A stretch of DNA of 64,000 bases from Tomitella gaofuii. Its GTDB lineage: Bacteria > Actinomycetota > Actinomycetes > Mycobacteriales > Mycobacteriaceae. Within the stretch, counting starts at the first letter, position 1; every line of letters starts with the position of its first letter. The position numbers were made by a program, and so were the translations under genes. The stretch is from the NCBI RefSeq assembly GCF_014126825.1, contig NZ_CP059900.1, forward strand, positions 3,486,954 to 3,550,953. The letters are read 5' to 3'. Under the pieces are notes generated by a model. That model was not told where the DNA came from. It made no database searches and worked only from the letters and a program-made list of their open reading frames with translations. Of this stretch, positions 56,566 through 63,327 are shown in pieces.

Positions 56566-56613
56566 CAAGCACTTTCTGCCACTTCGGCCGCGGAATCGTG
56601 CAGAAAGTACTTG
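56566..56613. repeat. 14-bp inverted repeat after the transporter operon
   Basis: CAAGCACTTTCTGC (56566-56579) and GCAGAAAGTACTTG (56600-56613), one mismatch, loop of 20 bases. It sits 51 bases past the binding-protein stop and 87 bases before the next gene. Could end the transporter mRNA or be an operator for the hydrolase gene; the arms are A/T-richer than local DNA, which fits a regulator site better than a typical actinobacterial terminator. Confidence 0.6.
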
Positions 56614-56699
56614 CTCGTCGGCGGTCCCCCGGCGCCGGCGATGATTCGCGCCGCCCGGCCCGGTCTGCATGACAGCAGGCACGACGGAGTGGAGCGGAC

Positions 56700-57389
56700 A
56701 TGGCGACGTTCATCCTGATCCCCGGGGCCGGCGGGGCGGCCGAGGTGTACTGGCGCGAGGTGGCGGCGGAGCTCGCCGCGCACGACCACACCGCCATCTC
56801 TGTCGAGATTCCCGGCGACGACCCGGAGTGGGGGCTGCCCGAGTACGCGGCCATCGTCGACGAGGCGATCGGGGGCCGGCGCGGCGTGGTGCTGGTCGCG
56901 CAGTCGCTGGGAGGATTCACGGCGCCGATGGTCGGCGGCAACGGATCAGTGGGCCGGATCGTGCTGCTCAATGCGATGATCCCGCTGCCCGGCGAGACTC
57001 CCTCACAGTGGTCGGAGGCGACCGGGTCGGGTGAGGCACGGCGGGCCGCGAATGCCGCCGCCGGCCGCTCCGACGAGTTCGACCTGGTGGAGACGTTCCT
57101 GCACGACGTACCGGAGCACCGGCGCCCGGAGATGATTGCCGGCGATCGCGAGCCGGCCGCCACGCCGTTCTGGCAGCCGTGCACGTTCGACGCCTGGCCG
57201 GCGGTCCCGATCCACGTGATGGTGGGCGCAGACGACCGCCTGTTCCCCGCCGGGTTCCAGGTGCGGCTGGCGCGCGAGCGTCTCGGCGTCGAGGCGGATC
57301 TGGTGCCCGGCGGACACCTGGCCGCCAAGAGTCACCCGGTGGAGGTCGCCGGACAGTTGATGGCGTACCTGGCGGTCCCGGACGTATGA
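56700..57389 (+). CDS. Small alpha/beta-fold hydrolase
   Basis: 229 residues. FILIPGAGGAAEVYWREVAAEL (oxyanion hole), nucleophile elbow LVAQSLGGFTAP (Ser), acid in VMVGADDRLFPA and His in VPGGHLAAKSHP. Similar to methyl-salicylate-esterase-like hydrolases of actinobacteria. ATG 56700 follows GGAGCGGAC. It has no obvious functional partner and is the last GC-rich gene before the A/T-richer toxin-antitoxin pair. Confidence 0.84.
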   Translation: MATFILIPGAGGAAEVYWREVAAELAAHDHTAISVEIPGDDPEWGLPEYAAIVDEAIGGRRGVVLVAQSLGGFTAPMVGGNGSVGRIVLLNAMIPLPGETPSQWSEATGSGEARRAANAAAGRSDEFDLVETFLHDVPEHRRPEMIAGDREPAATPFWQPCTFDAWPAVPIHVMVGADDRLFPAGFQVRLARERLGVEADLVPGGHLAAKSHPVEVAGQLMAYLAVPDV

Positions 57390-57446
57390 CCGACGCCCAT
57401 GCTTGCCGTGCAGCGCCTTGTCCGCGTGCAACGAACGGTTGGTCGC

Positions 57447-58109
57447 CTACATGGATTCCCCAGCGCTGCTTGCAAGGATGTTCGCCACACTCGGCTCCTG
57501 GAGTAGGTCGCGCACCGCGCTTGCGAAGTTCGGAGCCTGTGCGCCTTCGAGCATGGTAGCGAGATTGAACGGTTTACCCGATCTGCGGTGATACTCGATC
57601 TGCAGGAGCAACGCCTCGCGGACAGTGGCGGCCGCGTCTCGATGAACGAGCATCAGGAAGTCATCGGGGGTGTATACCTCGTAGCCCAGCCGATCATCAT
57701 TGAGTTCGGCGAAACGATGGAATCCTCGATCGTCAGTGATCACGTACTGAACGTCACCGTGTTCTGCTGCAGCGTGCAAATGCTCGTCGTACTGATCGGT
57801 GTAGTCGAGGCTGCGGTCTATCTCGTAGCCGCAGATCCGACTGTCCTCGCCAAAGACTCCGACGATCTTGTCCCGCACTCCCCCGACCTGACGATCAGAG
57901 AAGTGCGGGAACTGCCGGCGCAAGTGGTAGACCAGCTCGGCGAGGACATCTTCGGTCCAGCGGAGATGGAACAGCGGTGGGCCCGACCGGAAAGCAATGA
58001 GACAGATCCAGTCTCGCAGTGTCTTTGAGAACAGCGCGTTCGTATCGGGGAGGACACTCGGCACGGAAGAACTCACCACGCGACAATAGCTGTCTGCTGT
58101 GACTGTCAT
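57447..58109 (-). CDS. PIN domain toxin (VapC-like endoribonuclease)
   Basis: 220 residues. N-terminal acidic residue in VLPDTNALFS, then RWTEDVLAELVYHLRR, EIDRSLDYTDQYDEHLHAAAEHG and VQYVITDDRGFHRFA, giving the PIN-fold Asp/Glu set. PIN toxins cut RNA (often tRNA or rRNA). The preceding gene encodes an excisionase-type DNA-binding protein, a likely antitoxin. ATG 58109 (GGTGGGA upstream) is used; GTG 58121 is possible. The base composition is clearly A/T-richer than its neighbours, which suggests transfer. Confidence 0.8.
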   Translation of the reverse strand: MTVTADSYCRVVSSSVPSVLPDTNALFSKTLRDWICLIAFRSGPPLFHLRWTEDVLAELVYHLRRQFPHFSDRQVGGVRDKIVGVFGEDSRICGYEIDRSLDYTDQYDEHLHAAAEHGDVQYVITDDRGFHRFAELNDDRLGYEVYTPDDFLMLVHRDAAATVREALLLQIEYHRRSGKPFNLATMLEGAQAPNFASAVRDLLQEPSVANILASSAGESM

Positions 58110-58133
58110 CCACGATCCCACCGGATCGAATGC

Positions 58134-58544
58134 TCAGTACTCCAGGCCTTCGGACTCTTCGAAATCGCGCAGGTCCTGCAGAGCTGCCCGCTGCTGTTCC
58201 CTCTTCCGATCCTTGAAAGCGAGCACGTCGGAGGCGCCAAGCCTGGTGTGCGTGCCGACCTTGTGCGCCGGGATCCGGCCTTCTCGGATCAACTTCATCA
58301 GCGTCGGCCGGGAGACACCGAGAAGGTCGGCGGCAGATGTCGTGGTCAACTCCTCGGGCATCGCTCCGATAGTCACCGTCCCGCCATCGGCAACGATCTG
58401 GACGACAGTCGAGAGGATTCGCGCGAGCTCCGCCGGCACAAGCGACTGAAGACCTTCCGGATCAACCGCCTCGGCTTGCGCCATCTGTTCAGGCGTCACA
58501 GTCAGTGTCGTCTTCCCGACGCCTCGATCGACCACCGCGCTCAC
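58134..58544 (-). CDS. Excisionase-type HTH antitoxin of the PIN pair
   Basis: 136 residues. ELTTTSAADLLGVSRPTLMKLIREGRIPAHKVGTHTRLGASDVLAFK is a MerR/Xis-type winged helix; the N-terminal 60 residues (TLTVTPEQMAQAEAVDP and on) and C-terminal helix KREQQRAALQDLRDFEESE may bind the toxin. AAGGAGGT gives a strong site for GTG 58544; an earlier in-frame start at 58601 is less likely. 24 bases separate it from the toxin gene. Confidence 0.8.
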   Translation of the reverse strand: MSAVVDRGVGKTTLTVTPEQMAQAEAVDPEGLQSLVPAELARILSTVVQIVADGGTVTIGAMPEELTTTSAADLLGVSRPTLMKLIREGRIPAHKVGTHTRLGASDVLAFKDRKREQQRAALQDLRDFEESEGLEY

Positions 58545-58724
58545 GGCCACACCTCCTTGCTTCTGAAACTGAGGATATCCCGGTTCCACTTGCAAGTGCA
58601 ACCAGAATCAAAGGGGTTCGCCGTGCGGGGAAAGGCCGCCACCCCGCCGCAACGCACCGCGCGGCGTGCCGGTGCACATCACTGCCACCGGCACGCCGCG
58701 CGGACGCCGCGTTGGTCTGACGCG

Positions 58725-60128
58725 TCAGAAGTTGATCATCTGCCCGGAGATGCCGTGCGCGGCCTCCTTGATCACCTCGGAGAGCGTCGGGTGCGTGTGC
58801 ACGTTGCGCGCCACCTCCTCGGCGGTGAGGTCCCACTTCTGCGCCAGGGTGAGCTCCGGCAGCAGCTCGGAGACGTCGGGTCCGATGAGGTGCCCACCCA
58901 GCAGTTCGCCGTGGGCGGAGTCGGCGACGAGCTTGATGAAGCCGGTCGCGTCGCCCAGGCCGTGCGCCTTGCCGTTGGCCATGAACGGGAAGTTGGTGAC
59001 CTTCACGTCGTGGCCGTCGGCCTCGGCCTGCTCCTCGGTGAGTCCGAAGCTGGCCACCTGCGGCTGGCAGAACGTGGCGCGCGGCATCATGCGGTAGTCG
59101 CCCAGCGGCAACGTCTCGTGGCCACCGATCACCTCGGCCGCCACCACGCCCATCGCCTCGGCCACGTGGGCCAGCATGAGCTTGGCGGTGACGTCGCCGA
59201 TGGCGTACACGCCGGGCACGTTGGTGCGCATGTACTCATCGATCTCGATTGCGCCGCGGTCGGTGAGCGCCACGCCCGTGTTCTCCAGGCCGAAGCCCTC
59301 CACGTTGGGCCCGAACCCGACGGACTGCAGGACCTTGTCGGTCACGAGAGTCTCGGTGTTGCCGGTCTTGTTGTCCTTGACCTCGACGGTGACCTGGTGA
59401 CCCCGGTCGTTGATGCTCTGCACGGCGGCGCCGGTCATGAGCGTGACGCCGAGCTTCTTGTAGGCCTTGGTGATCTCCTTGGAGACGGCCGGATCCTCGT
59501 TGGGCAGGGCGCGGTCGAGGAACTCGACGATGGTCACGTTGACGCCGTAGTTGGCGTAGACGTAGCCGAACTCCATGCCGATGGCGCCGGCGCCGACGAT
59601 CACCAGCGACTCCGGCAGCTCACGCGTCATGATCTGCTTCTCGTAGGTGACGACGTTGTCGCTGAGCCGCGTGCCGGGCAGCAGCTTCGTGGTGGAGCCG
59701 GTGGCGAGGATGACGTTCTCCGCGGTGACGGTCTCGCTGCCACCGTTCGTCAGCGCCACCTCGATGGTCTTGGCGTCCGTGAAGGTGCCGCGGCCCTCGA
59801 ACTCGGTGATCTTGTTCTTCTTCATCAAGAAGTGGACGCCCTTGGTGCGCCCGTCCGCCACCGTGCGGCTGCGGTCGAAGGCGGCCCCGAAGTCGAAGCT
59901 CACCTCACCGCTGATGCCGAAGGTCTTGGCCTCCTTGTTGAACAGGTGCGCCAGCTCCGCGTTGCGGAGGAGCGCCTTGGAGGGGATGCAGCCGACGTTC
60001 AGGCATACACCACCCCAGTACTTCTCTTCGATGATGGCGGTGCTCAGCCCGAGCTGTGCCGCGCGGATCGCGGCGACATAGCCTCCGGGGCCTGCTCCGA
60101 GGACGACGACGTCAAAATGTGCAGCCAC
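58725..60128 (-). CDS. lpdA: Dihydrolipoyl dehydrogenase
   Basis: FAD/NAD-dependent reoxidation of lipoyl groups in pyruvate/2-oxoglutarate dehydrogenase, and in mycobacteria also part of the peroxynitrite-reductase system. 467 residues. FAD motif [21 protein letters not shown], redox disulphide [20 protein letters not shown] motif [27 protein letters not shown] and catalytic [11 protein letters not shown] 60128 is preceded by a TAGGGT box at seven bases, so it is leaderless. Counterpart of Rv0462. Confidence 0.96.
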   Translation of the reverse strand: MAAHFDVVVLGAGPGGYVAAIRAAQLGLSTAIIEEKYWGGVCLNVGCIPSKALLRNAELAHLFNKEAKTFGISGEVSFDFGAAFDRSRTVADGRTKGVHFLMKKNKITEFEGRGTFTDAKTIEVALTNGGSETVTAENVILATGSTTKLLPGTRLSDNVVTYEKQIMTRELPESLVIVGAGAIGMEFGYVYANYGVNVTIVEFLDRALPNEDPAVSKEITKAYKKLGVTLMTGAAVQSINDRGHQVTVEVKDNKTGNTETLVTDKVLQSVGFGPNVEGFGLENTGVALTDRGAIEIDEYMRTNVPGVYAIGDVTAKLMLAHVAEAMGVVAAEVIGGHETLPLGDYRMMPRATFCQPQVASFGLTEEQAEADGHDVKVTNFPFMANGKAHGLGDATGFIKLVADSAHGELLGGHLIGPDVSELLPELTLAQKWDLTAEEVARNVHTHPTLSEVIKEAAHGISGQMINF

Positions 60129-60135
60129 GAGAAAC

Positions 60136-60141
60136 ACCCTA
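60136..60141 (-). promoter_or_regulatory. -10 box of a leaderless promoter (lpdA)
   Basis: TAGGGT on the minus strand with seven bases to the GTG at 60128. Confidence 0.55.
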
Positions 60142-60346
60142 GACGCTGGCAGTACACGTGTCCCCGTGGTGTCGCGGTTACCGAAAAGTAGCCATAACTG
60201 ACAACATGAGATGTCACTCACAATCCAATACCGATGAGTGGGACCTGTGTTGTGATTGCCGTCGCGCCGCTCTGTACTAGTGACGCCAATCACGCACGTG
60301 GTCAGTCGGGGCTGACCGCACACACGCACTCAGCAAGGAGATAGTC

Positions 60347-60526
60347 ATGGCAGGTTCACTTCAGGGTTCGATCACCGACGAGGAACTGCTCGGCAGCATC
60401 GGCAACAGTAAGGGCGGATCCATCGCCACCCTCGGCGCCCTCGCGGGCATCGCAGGCGGCGTCGCCGGCGCTATCGGCCTCGCGCTCGCCATCGACGGCG
60501 CATTCAAGGCCTTCGCACCGCATTGA
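60347..60526 (+). CDS. Small hydrophobic protein 1 (mycomembrane porin-like candidate), 59 residues
   Basis: Too short for routine gene calling but well supported: AAGGAG six bases before ATG, GC3-rich codons, and a continued reading frame of 59 residues. Acidic N-terminal MAGSLQGSITDEELLGSI, then a Gly/Ala-rich hydrophobic helix SIATLGALAGIAGGVAGAIG and end KAFAPH. Its GALAG-x2-GG-x-A pattern recurs in the next small protein, so the two are paralogous. No signal peptide. Resembles corynebacterial PorA/PorH-type proteins in size and character only. A GGTCAG/CTGACC hairpin (60300-60317) lies in its leader. Confidence 0.75.
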   Translation: MAGSLQGSITDEELLGSIGNSKGGSIATLGALAGIAGGVAGAIGLALAIDGAFKAFAPH

Positions 60527-60625
60527 TCACCTGGATCGATCACCCTTCGCTGTCGCTCCAGCTCAATCTCACTGCCCGATGACGCCTGCTCATCGTCGTC
60601 GGCCTCACCTCATCAAGGAGTTCCC

Positions 60626-60775
60626 ATGGATCAACTTCTCGCCGGCCAGCTCAAGGCCGTCTCCGGCATCTTCGGCGCCCTCGCGGGCGTCCTCGGCGGC
60701 GCGGCCGCCTCCCTCGGCCTGTTCATGCTGCTCAATGCCGGTGTCGCATCCAGCGCGCCGCCGCCTGCCCCCTAG
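60626..60775 (+). CDS. Small hydrophobic protein 2, 49 residues
   Basis: ATG follows AAGGAG by five bases. MDQLLAGQLKAVSG, then hydrophobic IFGALAGVLGGAAASLGLFM and a Pro/Ala tail ASSAPPPAP. The GALAG-x2-GG-x-A stretch matches small protein 1. It lies 99 bases after that gene with no terminator between, and a strong hairpin follows, so the two form a bicistronic unit, as porH-porA do in Corynebacterium. Confidence 0.73.
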   Translation: MDQLLAGQLKAVSGIFGALAGVLGGAAASLGLFMLLNAGVASSAPPPAP

Positions 60776-60834
60776 ACCCCAGCACCCCGGGGAACCCCCA
60801 CCCCGCGGGCTGGTCTGCGGCCAACGAGCCGCGC

Positions 60835-60869
60835 ACGACCCCGCACCATCCCCCCCGGTGCGGGGTCGT
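60835..60869 (+). terminator. Perfect 13-bp hairpin after small proteins 1-2
   Basis: ACGACCCCGCACC (60835-60847) and GGTGCGGGGTCGT (60857-60869), C-rich nine-base loop, followed by T-rich TGCATGTCTTG. Good intrinsic terminator. Confidence 0.85.
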
Positions 60870-60948
60870 TGCATGTCTTGACCCCCCACAGGACTCCTTC
60901 GCCCCCACCGCCTCCCGTGATCTGCGCCACCCGGTTCGCCACATTGGC

Positions 60949-60967
60949 TTAGGATTGGCTAACCTTC
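60949..60967 (+). promoter_or_regulatory. IdeR/DtxR-like iron box
   Basis: TTAGGATTGGCTAACCTTC matches the classical 19-bp iron box TTAGGTTAGGCTAACCTAA at 15 of 19 positions, including the intact right half GGCTAACCT. It lies 35 bases before the start of small protein 3 and its TAACCT could itself be a -10 box. With iron present, IdeR binding here would repress. Confidence 0.6.
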
Positions 60968-61001
60968 GCACTGTCCGAAGTTCAGGCAATGAGGAGGATC
61001 T

Positions 61002-61121
61002 GTGAGCACGACCCTGTCCGCCGCGTTCGAGACGCTCAAGCAGCTCGTCAACGTCATCGACACCGCGTCCACGCTGAGCGCCGACCTGGGCAGCAACGTT
61101 CCGAACGCGCCGGCCGAGTAG
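61002..61121 (+). CDS. Small protein 3, 39 residues (iron-box controlled)
   Basis: GTG start after GAGGAGG. MSTTLSAAFETLKQLVNVID then TASTLSADLGSNVPNAPAE. An amphipathic helix rather than a membrane span, rich in Ser/Thr near the N-terminus, like the polar PorH-type partners. It starts a second unit, with its own promoter and an IdeR-like box. Confidence 0.65.
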   Translation: MSTTLSAAFETLKQLVNVIDTASTLSADLGSNVPNAPAE

Positions 61122-61411
61122 CCGCTACGGCACCGGCCGCCGCATCCACGGTAGGCCCGGAGGTCGCGCGCACGCCACTGTGCCGTTGACCACAATCGCT
61201 CCGCTGCTGCGGCTTTGAGCTGCACGTTCACAACGGTTGCCCAGGTTTTACCGCCCGGTAACCAAGCGTTCAGCATGCTGCACTTACCCTTGCATTGCCA
61301 CCGCGTCGGCACGACGACATCCCCGCCGGCGCTCGCCACCGAGCCCTCTCGGACGGCGACGGCACAACCCACGGGCCCCCAGGGGGAGGCCCACCACGAC
61401 TAGGAGGAACC
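61122..61411 (+). other. 290-bp gap between small proteins 3 and 4
   Basis: No gene supported. Contains the palindrome TTACCG/CGGTAA (61248-61261) within A/T-richer DNA, and short hairpins that may end the preceding transcript. Probably holds the promoter for small proteins 4-5. Confidence 0.45.
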
Positions 61412-61579
61412 ATGCTTCCCGACCACATCGTCGACCAGATCAAGGCCGTCCAGGACGTCGTCGACGGCTCCGTCGCCGCGGGTGGCGGCGTCAAGGGCGC
61501 CCTGGAGCTGTCCATCGCCCTTCCGGCCGCCGCTGCGGGCTCGATCGCTCTCGCCGGCAGCCTCGCCGCCGCCTCCTGA
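61412..61579 (+). CDS. Small hydrophobic protein 4, 55 residues
   Basis: ATG follows TAGGAGGAACC. MLPDHIVDQIKAVQDVVDG, then VAAGGGVKGALELSIALPAAAAGSIALAGSLAAAS, an Ala/Gly/Ser-rich hydrophobic C-terminal half. No signal peptide. Together with protein 5 (48 bases later) it forms a second bicistronic pair. Confidence 0.72.
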   Translation: MLPDHIVDQIKAVQDVVDGSVAAGGGVKGALELSIALPAAAAGSIALAGSLAAAS

Positions 61580-61627
61580 GCCACACCGCACGGTCCGAAC
61601 CCAGACACCACACGTCAAGGAGACATC

Positions 61628-61777
61628 ATGGGAAGCATTGAACAGCTCGAGGAGATCGCCGGCCCGCTCGGAGGCCTCGCCGGCTCCATGAGCCCGTCCC
61701 TGGCCATCGGCAAGGGCATCTCCGGCTCGATGGACCTGGTCCTGGCGATCAGCGCCCTCCCCGAGGTCTTCTCGTAA
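61628..61777 (+). CDS. Small protein 5, 49 residues
   Basis: ATG follows AAGGAGACATC. MGSIEQLEEIAGPLGGLAGS, then MSPSLAIGKGISGSMDLVLAIS and end ALPEVFS, with many serines. A perfect hairpin terminator follows, shared with the converging mycoloyltransferase gene. Confidence 0.72.
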   Translation: MGSIEQLEEIAGPLGGLAGSMSPSLAIGKGISGSMDLVLAISALPEVFS

Positions 61778-61819
61778 GACCTCCCCGGCCCGGCCGCTAC
61801 CGGCGCCGGGACACGAAAG

Positions 61820-61858
61820 GGCGCGGCCCCGGCATCTCCAGAATGCCGGGGCCGCGCC
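61820..61858. terminator. Perfect 16-bp bidirectional hairpin
   Basis: GGCGCGGCCCCGGCAT (61820-61835) and ATGCCGGGGCCGCGCC (61843-61858), loop CTCCAGA, between converging small protein 5 and the mycoloyltransferase gene. Confidence 0.87.
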
Positions 61859-61878
61859 GTCGTCCGTGATGGACGCCC

Positions 61879-62934
61879 TTACTGGACCCCCATGCCCGCG
61901 GCCAGCATCGGCCACGACTGGTGCAGGTCGTCCTGCCAGTAGCCCCACGAGTGGGTGCCGCCGACGGGGAAGTCGTAGTGAATGTTGTCCATGCCCAGAG
62001 AGTCGGTGCGCAGCTGCAGCATGTGCGTGCACGCGCTGGTGGCGGCCTCGATGGCGCCGCCGGTGATCATCTGCCCGGCCAGCTTGCCCATGTTGCCGGC
62101 GATGCGCGGATCGTTGAGTTGATCGTGCACGCCCGGCAGGCCGCTGCCCGACGAGACGAAGATCGGGATGCGCGGCAGCTTGGCCGCGTTGACGTACGGG
62201 TCGTGCTCCACCCACAGCGGCCCGCCGACGGGGCCCCACATGTTGGCCGAGTTGGCCCCGCCCGCCGCGGTCACCAGGTTGACGAAGCTGCTGCCCACCG
62301 GGTCGGACGTCATGGCGCAGCCGCTGTACGCGCCGACCGCCGAGTACAGCTCCGGCGCCTGGATGGCCAGGTCCAGCACCGAGCTGCCGGACATGGAGAT
62401 GCCGGCCAGGCCGTTCTTGCCGCTGGCGTTGGGCAGGAACGAGTTCATCACCGGGGGAAGCTCCTCGGTGAGGAACGTCTGCCACATGTTGATGCCGTTG
62501 TTGCCGAGGTTCTTGGCCAGGGCCGGGTCGGGCCGGATCCAGTCCGTGTAGTAGCTGAACGCGCCCTCCTGGGGGATGACGACGTAGGTCTGCTTGTCCT
62601 TGAAGAACGCGTCGACGTCGCTCTGGTCGGTCCAGTTGGCCGAGTCCTCGCCGCCGCCGGCACCGTTGAGCAGGTACAGCACCGGGGTGGGGACGTCGGC
62701 GTTCGCCGGGGCCAGCACCTTGAGCTGGATGTTGCGCTGCATCGACGGCGAGTAGACCTCGAGCTCGTACTCCTGCGGCCCGACCTTGCTGCTCTGGTCC
62801 ATGTCGACATGCGCAGCCTCGGCCGCATTGGCGACGGCGCCCCCGAGGGCGACGGGCATGACACCCGCGATCAGGGCGGCCGCGGCCGAACCGACCACGA
62901 ACCTCCTCAGACGGCTCGACTTGCTGCGACTCAT
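61879..62934 (-). CDS. Secreted mycoloyltransferase (antigen-85/esterase family)
   Basis: 351 residues. Signal peptide RRFVVGSAAAALIAGVMPVALGGAVANA, then an alpha/beta esterase: VLYLLNGAGGGEDSANWTDQSD, nucleophile LAGISMSGSSVLDLA (Ser), acid nearby and catalytic His in GGTHSWGYWQDDLHQSW. Family members move mycolic acid from trehalose monomycolate to trehalose, arabinogalactan or, in Corynebacterium, onto small porin proteins (MytC). Here it faces five small genes. Start ATG 62934. The acceptor is not known. Confidence 0.92.
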   Translation of the reverse strand: MSRSKSSRLRRFVVGSAAAALIAGVMPVALGGAVANAAEAAHVDMDQSSKVGPQEYELEVYSPSMQRNIQLKVLAPANADVPTPVLYLLNGAGGGEDSANWTDQSDVDAFFKDKQTYVVIPQEGAFSYYTDWIRPDPALAKNLGNNGINMWQTFLTEELPPVMNSFLPNASGKNGLAGISMSGSSVLDLAIQAPELYSAVGAYSGCAMTSDPVGSSFVNLVTAAGGANSANMWGPVGGPLWVEHDPYVNAAKLPRIPIFVSSGSGLPGVHDQLNDPRIAGNMGKLAGQMITGGAIEAATSACTHMLQLRTDSLGMDNIHYDFPVGGTHSWGYWQDDLHQSWPMLAAGMGVQ

Positions 62935-63327
62935 GGAAAGACCTCGTTGATCGGAATTGCAATAGACGGCCCAGGTGCCGCGCGCGCACGCCCTCAGCCG
63001 TGCGCACTACCGGCGACGAAGAAAGTTCACCCTCTCCCCATGAGCACCATCGCAGGCTATCGCAGTGCTGTTACGGGGAGCACAAGTGTTGCCGAACAGT
63101 GACCACACTGGTCCCACCCGTCACATCTCGGTCACGGCCGGGCGCCGCGGCTGCCATCGCGCTCGAAGTTCGAACGTCACATGCGTCGCGGCAACGGCTC
63201 ACGGCATCGCACAGGCGATGGGTGCCGCAGACACACCTCCGCCGCCGGATGCGACCCCACCGCGCCTGTGGGAACAAAACGGACGACCAGCTACGTGAGC
63301 CGCGGGACTCACAGGCCGCGGCCCAGG
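62935..63327. other. 393-bp gap, mycoloyltransferase / TetR
   Basis: Upstream region of the mycoloyltransferase and end of the TetR gene. Frames across it are without domain features. It must contain the mycoloyltransferase promoter, but no box is convincing. Confidence 0.4.
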
